Shown: positions 8,731 to 18,918 of the stretch, one piece after another | Numbering within the stretch: the first letter of the stretch is position 1 | Layout of the letters: each line of letters opens with the position of its first letter | Source: Flavobacteriales bacterium | GTDB taxonomy: Bacteria; Bacteroidota; Bacteroidia; Flavobacteriales_E; Vicingaceae | Assembly (NCBI GenBank): GCA_020635795.1 | Contig: JACJZD010000001.1 | Span: forward strand, 1,652,522-1,716,521 | Length of the DNA stretch: 64,000 nucleotides | Direction of reading: 5' to 3' | Translations under genes and position numbers: made by a program | Notes under the pieces: generated by a model | Told to the model about the DNA's origin: nothing | Databases searched by the model: none | What the model saw: the letters and a program-made list of their open reading frames with translations, nothing else

Positions 8731-10478
8731 TAACGATAAATTTTATCCACTAAATTTTGGTATTTAGTTAGAATAAATTTACGCTTTAATTTTAATGTAG
8801 GAGTCAATTCTCCTGATGGAATTCCCCATTGAGTATCAACTAATTCAAATTTTTTAATTTGCTCATAATGTGCAAATCCTTTATTTAGTTCTTCAACTTC
8901 TTTGGTAATTCTATCTATCACAGCTTTGTTTTTTATTGCATCTGAAGGATTATTATACTCAACATTTTTTCTATTACACCATCCTTCAAGAAAAGCAAAA
9001 TCAGGCTGAATAATAGCCGCTGCATGCTTTTCTCCCTCCCCAATAACCATTAACTGTTCAATAAAACGTGATTCTTTAAATTTGTTTTCCATAACCTGTG
9101 GAGCAATGTATTTACCTCCAGAAGTTTTAAAAATTTCTTTTTTTCTATCGGTAATTTTTAAGAATCCATTTATAAACTCTCCTATATCTCCTGTATGAAA
9201 ATAACCATCTGCATCTATCACTTCTGCTGTTAATTCTGGCTTATTATAGTAACCTTTCATTATGCTTGGTCCTTTCACAATAATTTCACCGTCTTCTGCA
9301 ATCTTAACATCTAAATTTTCTAATGGTTTTCCTATTGTACCAATCATTCGTCCATTTGGCAATAATGAGTTTACACCTATAACCGGCGACGTTTCAGTTA
9401 ACCCATAACCTTCTAACACAGGAATATTCGCCGAAGCAAATACCCTTGCTAATCGAGGTTGTAATGCTGCTCCACCTGAAACAATTGCAATTACATTTCC
9501 TCCCAGAGCTTCTCTCCATTTAGAAAAAATGATTTTATTAGCTAATTTCAATTGTAAATTATACCAAAATCCTCCATCTATAATTGGATCATATTTCAGT
9601 CCTAACTCTAATGCCCAAAAGAATAGTCTTTTTTTAATTCCAGTTAAATCTGTGCCTTTAGCAACAATTTTATCATAAACCTTTTCTAACAATCTAGGAA
9701 CAGTAGCAAACAACTGAGGTTTTACCTCTTTAAGATTATCAGCAATTGTATCCATTGATTCTGCATAGTATATTGATACACTTTTGTAGATGTATAAATA
9801 ATCTAACATTCTTTCGAATACATGGCACAAAGGCAAAAAACTCAATGCTTTTTGCTCTCTAGCTATTGGTAATCTAGCTTCGGATGCTAATACATTACTT
9901 ATAAAATTATTATGTGTAAGCATAACTCCTTTTGGGTTTCCTGTTGTGCCAGAAGTATATATTAAGGTAGCTAAATCATTTCCTGTTACCGTATTCCTAA
10001 TCTCTTCAATATCAATAGTTGATGAACTGTTTAATAAATCTGTATAATTAGACTCGCTCTGTATATTATTGTAAGTAAATATTTTTTCTAATGAAGGCAC
10101 TTTATCTTTTATCTGTTTTATTTTCCCAAGAATCTCTTCATCAGAAACAAAAACCAGCCTCGCCCCACAATCATTTAAAATATAGTTGTAATCTTCTGGA
10201 TTAATATTTGAATAAATTGGAACATTAACTGCTCCAATTTGCTGAATGGCTAAATCCGTTAAATGCCACTCTGTTCGGTTATTAGAAACAATTGCAATTC
10301 TATCGCCTTTTTTTATACCAAAATCAAGTAAACCCTTGCTTAACAAAATAGCTTTTTCAACCAATTCTTTTGAAGAGGTAGACACCCATTCACCATTTAT
10401 TTTTTGTGTAAAGGCATCACTCTTTGGTTGATTTTTTAAAGGGTAATAATAAAAATCTGAAAGGCTCTTGATTTGCAT
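8730..10478 (-). CDS. Long-chain fatty acid-CoA ligase (AMP-forming)
   Basis: At 582 residues this is an ANL-superfamily acyl-CoA synthetase of the long-chain type (FadD15/FAA1-like). It shows the ATP-binding loop TLIYTSGTTGNPKGVMLTH, the A5 motif GYGLTETSP, the YFHTGDIGEF motif and the DRKKEIFKTSGGKYIAP hinge and loop. It activates fatty acids to acyl-CoA via acyl-AMP for beta-oxidation or lipid synthesis. It lies 9 bases downstream of the YwqK-type gene and overlaps the M1 peptidase gene by one base, forming one compact minus-strand cluster with nhaC. Confidence 0.92.
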   Translation of the reverse strand: MQIKSLSDFYYYPLKNQPKSDAFTQKINGEWVSTSSKELVEKAILLSKGLLDFGIKKGDRIAIVSNNRTEWHLTDLAIQQIGAVNVPIYSNINPEDYNYILNDCGARLVFVSDEEILGKIKQIKDKVPSLEKIFTYNNIQSESNYTDLLNSSSTIDIEEIRNTVTGNDLATLIYTSGTTGNPKGVMLTHNNFISNVLASEARLPIAREQKALSFLPLCHVFERMLDYLYIYKSVSIYYAESMDTIADNLKEVKPQLFATVPRLLEKVYDKIVAKGTDLTGIKKRLFFWALELGLKYDPIIDGGFWYNLQLKLANKIIFSKWREALGGNVIAIVSGGAALQPRLARVFASANIPVLEGYGLTETSPVIGVNSLLPNGRMIGTIGKPLENLDVKIAEDGEIIVKGPSIMKGYYNKPELTAEVIDADGYFHTGDIGEFINGFLKITDRKKEIFKTSGGKYIAPQVMENKFKESRFIEQLMVIGEGEKHAAAIIQPDFAFLEGWCNRKNVEYNNPSDAIKNKAVIDRITKEVEELNKGFAHYEQIKKFELVDTQWGIPSGELTPTLKLKRKFILTKYQNLVDKIYR

Positions 10479-10487
10479 AATATTGGA

Positions 10488-11231
10488 TTATAAATTTTGT
10501 TCAGAATGAACAACACCATTAGTATATTTTTGAATTTTAATCGCTACACCATTTTCATTGTATAATTTCCAATCCCCTATTCTTGAATAATCAAACATCG
10601 CTTTATCGTATTTGACTACCCCTTGTTCTTTCAAATTCCCATTTTCATAATAATATGATTGGCTATAAAGCAACTTTTTTTTATCTGTGAGTTCAAGTAT
10701 ATTCTCAGGTTTTCCATTCGAATAATAATTCGCTTTCTTCTCATAATATTGAAAAGACTTGTCGTAAATCTCTTCGAACTCTATCATCCCATTTGGGTAA
10801 TAATCAATCCATGACAATGCTTCGTTTTCAATATAAACAATATCAGATTTCATCGTTCCATCTTCATAAAAAATGGTCATTTTACTTTTTTTAATGTCAA
10901 CCATTCTAAAGTTACGCTCTATATTTCCATTAGGATAGTAGTTTTTGTAAATTTTTAGTTGTCCATCAACATAAAAACCTTTATGTAAAAGTTCTCCTGT
11001 GGTGTAATAATCTTCTAAAAAACCATTAGCGGCATAACCATTAATACCATTTCTAGTCGATTTATCACCCAACATCATATTTAATTTTTCATAAATATTT
11101 ATACCATACGTTTCATCAATAACATCTTTGGCATCAAAGGTTTTAAAATATAAACTTTTGTCAGTAAGGTCATTCTGTGCATACAGACTAACACTAATAA
11201 AAAATATTAAAATGGATAAAATAGACTTCAT
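10488..11231 (-). CDS. YwqK/MORN-2 repeat secreted protein
   Basis: This 247-residue protein begins with a signal peptide ending near SVSLYAQ. It then carries several MORN_2 (YwqK-type) repeats recognisable by YYPNGNIE, YYSNGKPE, YYENGNLKE and YNENGVAIK. Databases often call such proteins a YwqK-family antitoxin, but the secreted multi-repeat Bacteroidota form has no known toxin partner and none is seen here. It is 16 bases after nhaC and 9 bases before the acyl-CoA ligase gene. Confidence 0.75.
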   Translation of the reverse strand: MKSILSILIFFISVSLYAQNDLTDKSLYFKTFDAKDVIDETYGINIYEKLNMMLGDKSTRNGINGYAANGFLEDYYTTGELLHKGFYVDGQLKIYKNYYPNGNIERNFRMVDIKKSKMTIFYEDGTMKSDIVYIENEALSWIDYYPNGMIEFEEIYDKSFQYYEKKANYYSNGKPENILELTDKKKLLYSQSYYYENGNLKEQGVVKYDKAMFDYSRIGDWKLYNENGVAIKIQKYTNGVVHSEQNL

Positions 11232-11246
11232 AACTATAAAAATAAT

Positions 11247-12698
11247 TTATTCTTTTAATTTTTCCTCATTTAATTTTGCAATTTTTATATTAAAAAATCC
11301 AAACACTATGGTCATTAAAGGACTAATTAAATTAAAAAAGCAATACATAAAATAATCTCCAGTTGCAATTCCTAATACTCCCGAATGATAAGCACCACAA
11401 GTATTCCATGGTATTAATGCAGAAGTAACTGTTCCAGAATCTTCTAAAGTACGACTTAGTACTTTTGGATGCAAATTTCTTTCTTTGTACTCTTCTGCAA
11501 ACATTTTGCCAGGAACTACTATTGCTAAATATTGGTCGGAAGCGGTAACATTAAATACAACACACGATGCTGTTGTTGTTGCTATTAAAGAACCGTCATT
11601 TTTTGCAAGACCAATTATTGATTTTGTTATTCGTTTTAACATTCCAGTAATTTCCATTACACCCCCAAAAATCATTGCACATAAAATCAACCAAATAGTA
11701 TTCAACATCCCTTTCATACCGCCTGAAGACAATAATTCGTTAACCAATTCATTTTCAGTAACAATTGCAACATCTGTAGTCATTGAGTTAACCACTGCTT
11801 TATAAGAAGATTTAAAAACACTTGTATCTGCAAACAATTCATGAATTAATTCTCCTTGAAACATAATGGCAAAAAATCCTCCCAATAAACTTCCTAGAAA
11901 CAATGATGGAATTGCAGGAATCTTCAACAAGATTAATCCAATTACCACAAGAGGCACAAGAAATAACCATGGTGTAATGTTAAATTTAGAAGAAATAGCA
12001 AGTTGTAAAGCATCTACCTGACCAGTTTGGTTTCCTGGCTCGTAAAAGAAGCCAATAATTAAAAAGATAATTAAAGTGATAACAATCGAGGGAATTGTAG
12101 TTAAAGTCATGTATTTTATATGGGTAATCAAGTCAGTCCCTGCCATTGCCGGAGCCAAGTTAGTAGTATCAGATAATGGAGACATTTTATCGCCAAAATA
12201 TGCTCCAGAAATAATTGCACCTGCAATTATTGGCTCGCCAATACCCAAAGCTTTGCCTATACCTAATAAAGCTATACCTACCGTTGCTACTGTACTCCAC
12301 GAACTACCTGTAGCTATTGAAACTATAGAACAAATAATACACGTTGCAAATAAAAATATTTTGGGATTTAGGATGTCTAACCCATAATATATCATTGCTG
12401 GTACAACTCCGCTCAACAACCATGTTCCTGCTAAAGCCCCTATTAGTAATAAAATAATTATAGCTGGTAATGCAGAATGTATACTTTTGGTAATACCCTC
12501 TATAATTCTTTCAAAATCAAATCCGTTGTAAATTCCAATTACACCGGCTACAGTTGCAGCAAGCAATAATGCTAATTGATTTGCCCCATCTAAAGCTCCA
12601 TCTCCATAAACTTGTAAAACATTAACCGCCAACAACCCAATTAAAATAATTATTGGAATTATTGATTGTATTAAACTTGGTTGTCTGTTTTTACTCAT
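11247..12698 (-). CDS. nhaC: Na+/H+ antiporter NhaC family
   Basis: The 483-residue protein is very hydrophobic with about 11-12 membrane helices. It has NhaC-family landmarks such as ATGSSWSTVATVGIALLGIG, GAIISGAYFGDKMSPLSDTTNLAPA and SALIPWNTCGAYHSGVLGIATGDY. It exchanges cytoplasmic sodium for external protons, or the reverse where a sodium pump sets the gradient. The nqr operon lies about 10 kb away, so the cell clearly uses a sodium cycle. It is the first gene of a four-gene minus-strand cluster. Confidence 0.92.
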   Translation of the reverse strand: MSKNRQPSLIQSIIPIIILIGLLAVNVLQVYGDGALDGANQLALLLAATVAGVIGIYNGFDFERIIEGITKSIHSALPAIIILLLIGALAGTWLLSGVVPAMIYYGLDILNPKIFLFATCIICSIVSIATGSSWSTVATVGIALLGIGKALGIGEPIIAGAIISGAYFGDKMSPLSDTTNLAPAMAGTDLITHIKYMTLTTIPSIVITLIIFLIIGFFYEPGNQTGQVDALQLAISSKFNITPWLFLVPLVVIGLILLKIPAIPSLFLGSLLGGFFAIMFQGELIHELFADTSVFKSSYKAVVNSMTTDVAIVTENELVNELLSSGGMKGMLNTIWLILCAMIFGGVMEITGMLKRITKSIIGLAKNDGSLIATTTASCVVFNVTASDQYLAIVVPGKMFAEEYKERNLHPKVLSRTLEDSGTVTSALIPWNTCGAYHSGVLGIATGDYFMYCFFNLISPLMTIVFGFFNIKIAKLNEEKLKE

Positions 12699-12811
12699 TT
12701 TTTACCCCTCAAACTTTACGAATAGCCGTAAATTTAAAAACTGATTCATTACTATTCTAATTATTCAGCAAGTTATTATTAACAAGTTATAAATAAAACC
12801 AAGAACTTTAG

Positions 12812-13279
12812 TTAATTTAAAAATCTGAAAATCAATTCTGTTTCATATCCTTTACTTGATAAGTACCTGAAAATCTTTTCTTTAATTTTCGATTTATCCT
12901 CATCCTTAATCAAATGTCTTTTCTTTTCGATAAGTAGTTTTATGGTTTTAAAATAATCTTCTTCTAAAATCTCAGTTTCAATAGATTTATCAACAACATT
13001 ACCTGATATTTTCTTTTGAAACAATTCAGCTTTTATCTTATTTTTTCCCCACCTTTTGATTAAAAATTTACCCCGAACAAAAGCTTCAACATATCTTTTT
13101 TGATTTAAAAAATCTTGTTCAATTAAACTATCTATCAGTTTATCCCAATCTTCTCTTTTTACATTCCAAGCTCTAAATCTATTTTCCACATCAAAAACAC
13201 AACGTTCTTGAAACGAACAATATCTCATTGCTTTTTCAAGAGCTCTTTCGCTCGACATATTTTTATATAAACTGGACAT
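12812..13279 (-). CDS. recX: Regulatory protein RecX
   Basis: RecX limits RecA filament growth. The 155-residue protein shows the RecX three-helix repeat pattern: ALEKAMRYCSFQERC, then LIDSLIEQDFLNQKRYVEAFVRGKF, WGKNKIKAELFQKKI and a C-terminal KIFRYLSSKGYETELIFRFL. Length is typical. A second in-frame ATG about 20 bases inside could also be the start. It is head-to-head with the MFS gene with almost no space between them. Confidence 0.85.
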   Translation of the reverse strand: MSSLYKNMSSERALEKAMRYCSFQERCVFDVENRFRAWNVKREDWDKLIDSLIEQDFLNQKRYVEAFVRGKFLIKRWGKNKIKAELFQKKISGNVVDKSIETEILEEDYFKTIKLLIEKKRHLIKDEDKSKIKEKIFRYLSSKGYETELIFRFLN

Positions 13280-13314
13280 TAAACCCTAATTTTACCTTCT
13301 TCAAAAATAAAGAA

Positions 13315-14595
13315 TTGAAAAACAAAAAAGCATTAAACTTTCTCTTTGCTGCAAATACCATTTCTGGATTTGCTCAAGGAATAAGTATGCTTGCCATTCC
13401 ATGGTACTTTGCTTCGGTTTTAAACGATAGCACTACATTTGGAATTATATATGCCATTACAACTATCATCTCATTATTTTGGGGACTGTATGCAGGAACT
13501 TTAATCGATAGATATTCTCGAAAAATTATCTTTTTGAGTACTTGTGTAGTGAGTTTTATTATTCTTTTTAGTGTTTCTTTAATTGGTTATTACCTTGGTT
13601 ATGTTCCAACAATTTTAGTCGCAGTTGTATTTTGTTTTACCATTTTCAACTACAACATTCATTATCCAACTTTATATGCATTTGGACAAGAAATTTCTGA
13701 AAAGCATAATTATGGTAAAACAAACTCACTGATTGAAATTATAGGTCAATCAACGAGTATAATATCAGGAGTTTTTGCTGCCCTTTTACTTACTGGAGTT
13801 AATAAGGCATTTTTATCTCAGTTAGGTTTATCTAATTTAATTAATTTTAATATTGAGCCTTGGACTTTATACGAGATATTTATGTTAGATGCCTCTACAT
13901 ATGTGGTCGCATTTTTTCTAATCCTATTAATTAAATACACACCTATTAAATCACTTGAAGTTGACAAAAGCTCAGTTTGGAATCGGCTAACACAAGGTTT
14001 CTCTTATTTAAAAAAACACCCACTTTTATTGCATTTTGGTACAGCTTCATTTGCCATATTTGTAATATTACTCATTCATGTTCATCAATTAATGCCTATA
14101 TATGTTGATAAACATTTACAAGCCAATTCAGGTATTTATGCCCTTGGCGAAATGATTTATGCTGTTGGAGCATTATTGTCGGGTATTGGTATTCGATGGG
14201 CATTTAGAAAAACAAATACCATAAATGCAATTATAATTTTGATGTTTTTAAGTTTTATCGCTTTTGAACTCCTTGCTTTTACTAAAGATGTAACTATGCT
14301 AATGTTGGTTAGTTTTATCTTAGGCCTTACCAATGCTGGTGCTCGAATTGTTAGAATAACATATTTGTTTGAACATATACCTAATAATATTATAGGTAGA
14401 ACAGGAAGCGTTTTCAATACCATAAATATCTTTCTAAGATTCGTTTTTATTGGAATTTTCACATTACCCTTTTTTAATCATTCAAATAATATAATTTGGG
14501 CATATTGTATTGGAGGATTATTTATATTAGTTTCGATAATCCCCTTAGTTATGCATTATAAAAACCTAATTAATTACAAAAACATCGATGAGTAA
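13315..14595 (+). CDS. MFS transporter
   Basis: A 12-helix major facilitator protein. The frame is open from an ATG at 13228, but that start lies inside recX on the other strand and gives 29 extra non-membrane residues. The TTG at 13315 gives KNKKALNFLF followed directly by the first helix, so it is preferred. The loop after helix 2 reads GTLIDRYSRKIIF, the MFS motif A (G-x3-D-R-x-x-R/K-K). Substrate unknown; drug or metabolite efflux is most likely. The stop overlaps the start of the ABC exporter gene by 8 bases, suggesting a shared efflux operon. Confidence 0.82.
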   Translation: MKNKKALNFLFAANTISGFAQGISMLAIPWYFASVLNDSTTFGIIYAITTIISLFWGLYAGTLIDRYSRKIIFLSTCVVSFIILFSVSLIGYYLGYVPTILVAVVFCFTIFNYNIHYPTLYAFGQEISEKHNYGKTNSLIEIIGQSTSIISGVFAALLLTGVNKAFLSQLGLSNLINFNIEPWTLYEIFMLDASTYVVAFFLILLIKYTPIKSLEVDKSSVWNRLTQGFSYLKKHPLLLHFGTASFAIFVILLIHVHQLMPIYVDKHLQANSGIYALGEMIYAVGALLSGIGIRWAFRKTNTINAIIILMFLSFIAFELLAFTKDVTMLMLVSFILGLTNAGARIVRITYLFEHIPNNIIGRTGSVFNTINIFLRFVFIGIFTLPFFNHSNNIIWAYCIGGLFILVSIIPLVMHYKNLINYKNIDE

Positions 14596-16324
14596 ACAAA
14601 AAATATCGTTAGCTAAAGTATTTAAAACCATTATTTGGCCTCGTAAAAAACTTGTATTAATAGGTTTATTACTCATTTTTATAAGTAGAATTTCTGGTTT
14701 AATTCTTCCTGGTGCAAGTAAATTTTTAATCGACGATGTTATTCAAAAACAAAATTTTGAGTTACTTAAAATACTGTTGTTAGTTGTGTCTATTGCTATC
14801 ATTATTCAATCCATTTCTTCATTTCTTTTAACCAAAATAATTAGTGTAGAAGCTCAACGATTTATATCAGAATTAAGGGTTGAAGTTCAAAAAAAAATAC
14901 TCTCGTTACCAATTAGTTTTTTCGACAACAATAAAACAGGAGCTTTGGTTTCTAGGGTGATGAATGATGTTGAAGGTGTTAGAAACATTGTTGGCACAGG
15001 TCTTATTCAATTAGTCGGAGGAATTATAACTTCTGTTGCATCACTGGTATTATTAATAAACATAAGCTGGTCGTTAACACTATATGTCCTAGTTCCTGTA
15101 TTAATTTTTGGTGTGGTTTCATTTTTTGCTTTCAAAAAAATTAGACCCATTTTTAAAAATAGAAGAAAAATTGAATCAGAAGTTACAGGAAGATTAACTG
15201 AAACACTTGGTGGTATTCGAATAATTAAAGGGTTTAATGCCGAAAGATTTGAAACTACCATTTTTGAACAAGGTGTAACAGCCATATTTAATAATGTGAA
15301 ATCCACATTAACAACATCTGCGCTTATCTATAGTTTAGCTACACTTTTATTAGGATTTGCTTCAGTGGCTATAATGGGTATTGGAGGTTATAAAATAATG
15401 CACGAAGAATTAACGCTTGGCGATTTCCTATCATTCACTTTGTATTTAGGTTTTTTAATTGCTCCAATTGTTCAAATGAGCAATATTAGTACTCAATTAA
15501 CAGAAGCTTTCTCTGGACTTGACCGAACAGAAGAATTGATGAACATGAAAAGTGAAGATGAGGACGAAAATAGGATAAACGAATTGAACCATTTTAATGG
15601 TGATATTGAATTTAAGAATGTCTCATTTGCTTATGAAGAAGATAAAAATGTGATAAAGGATATTTCATTCACTGCAAAAGCTGGATCAATAACGGCTTTA
15701 GTTGGCTCATCAGGTTCCGGAAAATCAACAATAGCTGGTTTAGTTGCATCATTCTTAAACCCAACTACTGGCAAAATCTATGTTGATGGAAATGATATCT
15801 CAAAATTATCCTTGAGTTCTTTCAGAAAAAATATTGGTTTGGTACTTCAAGACGACTTTCTTTTTGAAGGTACTATCAAAGAAAATATTCTTTTTTCAAA
15901 ACCTGATGCTTCTGATACCGACATTCAAAATGCAATAAAAATGGCGTATGTAAATGAATTTACCGATAGGTTTGAACTAGGAATCAATACCATAATTGGG
16001 GAGCGTGGAGTTAAACTGTCAGGTGGTCAACGACAACGAGTTGCTATTGCAAGAGCCATTTTAGCAGACCCCAAACTACTCATTTTAGACGAAGCAACTT
16101 CAAGTTTAGATAGTGAAAGTGAAATGATGGTTCAAAAAAGTTTATCGGAATTAATGAAAGGTCGAACTACCTTTGTTATTGCTCACCGATTAAGCACCAT
16201 TAAAATGGCTCATCAAATTTTAGTTATTGAAAATGGCAAAATAGCTGAAAAAGGAACTCACGATGAATTAATCAAATCGGAAGGCAGGTATTTTAATTTA
16301 TTCACTTATCAGTCGAGAATTTGA
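14588..16324 (+). CDS. ABC exporter, fused permease and ATPase (MsbA-like)
   Basis: At 578 residues this is a half-size type IV ABC exporter that would work as a homodimer in the inner membrane. Six helices fill about 20-310. The nucleotide-binding domain has Walker A GSSGSGKS at 373-380, Q-loop VLQDDF, the signature LSGGQRQR from 477, Walker B LLILDEATSSLDSES and the H-loop IAHRLST. Lipid, LPS or drug export are all possible for this subfamily. It starts within the end of the MFS gene. Confidence 0.9.
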   Translation: MSKQKISLAKVFKTIIWPRKKLVLIGLLLIFISRISGLILPGASKFLIDDVIQKQNFELLKILLLVVSIAIIIQSISSFLLTKIISVEAQRFISELRVEVQKKILSLPISFFDNNKTGALVSRVMNDVEGVRNIVGTGLIQLVGGIITSVASLVLLINISWSLTLYVLVPVLIFGVVSFFAFKKIRPIFKNRRKIESEVTGRLTETLGGIRIIKGFNAERFETTIFEQGVTAIFNNVKSTLTTSALIYSLATLLLGFASVAIMGIGGYKIMHEELTLGDFLSFTLYLGFLIAPIVQMSNISTQLTEAFSGLDRTEELMNMKSEDEDENRINELNHFNGDIEFKNVSFAYEEDKNVIKDISFTAKAGSITALVGSSGSGKSTIAGLVASFLNPTTGKIYVDGNDISKLSLSSFRKNIGLVLQDDFLFEGTIKENILFSKPDASDTDIQNAIKMAYVNEFTDRFELGINTIIGERGVKLSGGQRQRVAIARAILADPKLLILDEATSSLDSESEMMVQKSLSELMKGRTTFVIAHRLSTIKMAHQILVIENGKIAEKGTHDELIKSEGRYFNLFTYQSRI

Positions 16325-16330
16325 TTTAAA

Positions 16331-16351
16331 TACAACAGTTTTTATGTTGTA
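16331..16351. other. Short inverted repeat downstream of the ABC exporter gene
   Basis: TACAACA at 16331-16337 and TGTTGTA at 16345-16351 form a perfect 7-base stem with a 7-base loop. It sits 6 bases after the ABC gene stop and about 50 bases before paaZ. No T-run follows, so it is not a classic terminator. It could be an operator or an RNA processing hairpin. Confidence 0.35.
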
Positions 16352-16404
16352 GAATATAATCCAAACTTGTAATTTAGAGCCACTAATAAAACACAGAAAG
16401 TATA

Positions 16405-18477
16405 ATGATGAAACTACAAAATTACGCTCAAGGAAAATGGGTTGAAGGAACTGGAAAAGATAAAGCTTTGTTTAATGCCATAACTGGCGAACAAGAGTAT
16501 TCAGCATCGAGTGAAGGGTTGGATTTTTCTGCCATGATGGATTATGCTAGAAAAGTAGGTGGACCAGCATTACGCAAAATGACTTTTCAAGAACGAGGAT
16601 TGATGTTAAAAGCCTTAGCCTTACACTTAATGTCGTTAAAAGCAAAATATTATACCGTAAGTGCTAAAACAGGTGCTACAAAAGTGGACAGTTGGATTGA
16701 CATTGAAGGTGGTATTGGAAATTTATTTGCCAATGCAAGTTTACGCCGTCAGTTTCCTGATGAACCTTTTTATATTGATGGAGAAACTGCACCACTTTCT
16801 AAAGGCGGAACATTTATTGGTCACCATATTATGGTACCTAAACAAGGTGTCGCTATTCACATTAATGCTTTTAACTTTCCTATTTGGGGAATGTTAGAAA
16901 AAATTGCGGTAAACTTTATGGCTGGTGTTCCTGCTATAGTTAAACCAGCAACATTAACTTCGTTTTTAACCGAAGTAATGGTTAAAGATATTATCGAATC
17001 TAAAATTTTACCTGAAGGAGCTTTACAACTTATTTGTGGTTCAGCAAATGGAATATTAGACCATGTAACCAACCAAGACGTAGTAACCTTTACAGGCTCA
17101 GCTTCAACTGGAAAAATGTTAAAATCTCATCCACGTTTATTAGAAGAAGCTGTTCCATTTAACATGGAAGCGGATTCATTAAATGCTTCTATTTTAGGTG
17201 AAGATGCTGTTCCAGGAACGGAAGAATTTGATTTGTTTATTAAAGAAGTTCAGCGTGAAATGACCGTAAAAGCAGGACAGAAATGTACTGCAGTTCGAAG
17301 AATAATTGTGCCTGAGAAACTAGTTGAAGATGTACAAATTGCTTTAGGAAAAAGATTGGCTCAAACCGTAATTGGAAATCCAGCAGTAGAAGGTGTTAGA
17401 ATGGGGTCTTTAGCTGGTTTAGAACAAGTAAAAGAGGTTAGAGAAAAAGTAGAACAACTTTCTAAAACACAAAAAATGGTGTTTGGAAATTTAGATAATT
17501 ATGAAGTTGTTGGTGCAGATAAAAGCAGGGGAGCATTTATGTCGCCAATTTTATTTGTGAATGAAAACCCTTTTGTAAATACAGATTGTCATAACATTGA
17601 GGCATTTGGACCAGTTTCAACCATTATTCCTTACAAAAATCTTGACGAAGCTATTGAATTGGCTAAAATGGGTAAAGGTTCGTTGGTTTGTTCTATTGTA
17701 ACTAACGATGATAAAATTGCTAAAGAATTTGTGATGGGTGCAGCTTGCATGCACGGTCGTATTTTGGTTTTAAATAGAGCTTGTGCTAAAGAAAGTACTG
17801 GACACGGTTCTCCAATGCCGTTATTAACACACGGTGGACCAGGAAGAGCTGGAGGTGGTGAAGAAATGGGTGGAAAACGAGGCATTTTACATTACATGCA
17901 ACGTACCGCCATACAAGGCTCTCCAACCATGATTACCAAAATTACCAACCAGTACCAATACGGTGCTGAGCAAACTGAATTTGACAAACACGTTTTCCAA
18001 AAATATTTTGAAGAAATACAAATTGGAGAAACTGTTATTACTCGTAAACATACCGTTACCGATGCCGACATTGTAAATTTTGCCAATGTTAGTGGCGACC
18101 ATTTTTATGCTCACGTAGATGCTACATCGCTTGAAGAAACTATTTTTGAACGTAACGTAGCACACGGATATTGGGTATTATCAAAAGCAGCTGGTTTGTT
18201 TGTTGATGGTAAAAAAGGCCCTGTGTTATTAAACTATGGTTTAGAAGAATGTAGGTTTGTAAAACCAGTTTACCCTGGAATGACCATAGGTGTTCGTTTT
18301 ACAGCTAAAGAAAAAATTTCGCAAGAGAAAAAAGAATTTGCTGAGGGAGAAGAAATTCCAAAAGGAATGGACATTAAAAAAGGAATTGTGAAATTCTTGG
18401 TTGATGTGTATGACGAAACTGGAGAAACTGTTGCTTTAGCAACTATATTAACCATGGTAAAATTTAAAGAACAATAG
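16405..18477 (+). CDS. paaZ: PaaZ-type bifunctional aldehyde dehydrogenase / MaoC hydratase
   Basis: In phenylacetate breakdown PaaZ opens the oxepin-CoA ring and oxidises the resulting semialdehyde. The 690-residue protein has an aldehyde dehydrogenase domain (1 to about 520) with E255 in FNMEADS and the nucleophile C294 in AGQKCTAVRR, then a MaoC-like hydratase domain (about 545-690) with the catalytic D565-H566 in SGDHFYAH. Positions match those of the E. coli enzyme closely. Two adjacent ATGs exist at the start. No other core paa genes (paaABCDE, paaK) are in the window; only an enoyl-CoA hydratase follows at 19419. Confidence 0.92.
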   Translation: MMKLQNYAQGKWVEGTGKDKALFNAITGEQEYSASSEGLDFSAMMDYARKVGGPALRKMTFQERGLMLKALALHLMSLKAKYYTVSAKTGATKVDSWIDIEGGIGNLFANASLRRQFPDEPFYIDGETAPLSKGGTFIGHHIMVPKQGVAIHINAFNFPIWGMLEKIAVNFMAGVPAIVKPATLTSFLTEVMVKDIIESKILPEGALQLICGSANGILDHVTNQDVVTFTGSASTGKMLKSHPRLLEEAVPFNMEADSLNASILGEDAVPGTEEFDLFIKEVQREMTVKAGQKCTAVRRIIVPEKLVEDVQIALGKRLAQTVIGNPAVEGVRMGSLAGLEQVKEVREKVEQLSKTQKMVFGNLDNYEVVGADKSRGAFMSPILFVNENPFVNTDCHNIEAFGPVSTIIPYKNLDEAIELAKMGKGSLVCSIVTNDDKIAKEFVMGAACMHGRILVLNRACAKESTGHGSPMPLLTHGGPGRAGGGEEMGGKRGILHYMQRTAIQGSPTMITKITNQYQYGAEQTEFDKHVFQKYFEEIQIGETVITRKHTVTDADIVNFANVSGDHFYAHVDATSLEETIFERNVAHGYWVLSKAAGLFVDGKKGPVLLNYGLEECRFVKPVYPGMTIGVRFTAKEKISQEKKEFAEGEEIPKGMDIKKGIVKFLVDVYDETGETVALATILTMVKFKEQ

Positions 18478-18552
18478 TTTATCGTTTTTAGTGTTTTGTT
18501 TTTAGTAAAAAAAATTCCTATAAACGAAACACTATACACTAAAACAGAAAAA

Positions 18553-18918
18553 ATGGCTTTTTTAGATTATACAAATTTGGATGTATTTAAAGAATGTCGA
18601 AGCTTTGTTACAAGCGTATATGAGGTTTCTAAAGGATTCCCAAGTGAAGAAATTTATGGTCTATCAAATCAAGTTAGAAGAGCTTCAATTTCGATATTAT
18701 CAAATTTAGCTGAAGGAGTTGGAAGAAATCATGTTAAGGATTCTTTGCAATTCTTCTATATTTCAAGAGGCTCTTTATATGAAGTTGATGCCCAACTTTT
18801 AATTGCAAGTGATTTAGGTTATATTTCAGAAAATCAATTAAATGAAATACTTTTACAAAGCACTAATTGTAAGAAGTTATTAAATGGTTTTATCAATTAC
18901 CATAAATCAAAACTCTAA
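18553..18918 (+). CDS. Four helix bundle protein (S23/TIGR02436-like)
   Basis: This 121-residue protein has the family hallmarks FKECRSFVTSVYEVSKGFP, LSNQVRRASISILSNLAEG and FYISRGSLYEVDAQL. Family members occur inside 23S rRNA intervening sequences, and the Avd accessory protein of diversity-generating retroelements has a related fold. Their cellular role is uncertain. I start at 18553 because residues before it (open from 18496) are low-complexity and not conserved. It interrupts the paaZ-VOC-hydratase series and is bordered by A-rich low-complexity sequence on both sides, which suggests it was inserted as a unit. Confidence 0.82.
   Translation: MAFLDYTNLDVFKECRSFVTSVYEVSKGFPSEEIYGLSNQVRRASISILSNLAEGVGRNHVKDSLQFFYISRGSLYEVDAQLLIASDLGYISENQLNEILLQSTNCKKLLNGFINYHKSKL

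Noticed and set aside
10488..11231. Toxin-antitoxin module based on the YwqK label
   Set aside because: The protein is secreted, has several MORN-2 repeats and no toxin-like neighbour; the label comes only from database naming.
13228..13314. Upstream ATG start for the MFS transporter
   Set aside because: It lies inside recX on the other strand and adds 29 residues without membrane or family features; TTG at 13315 fits better, although it is not proven.
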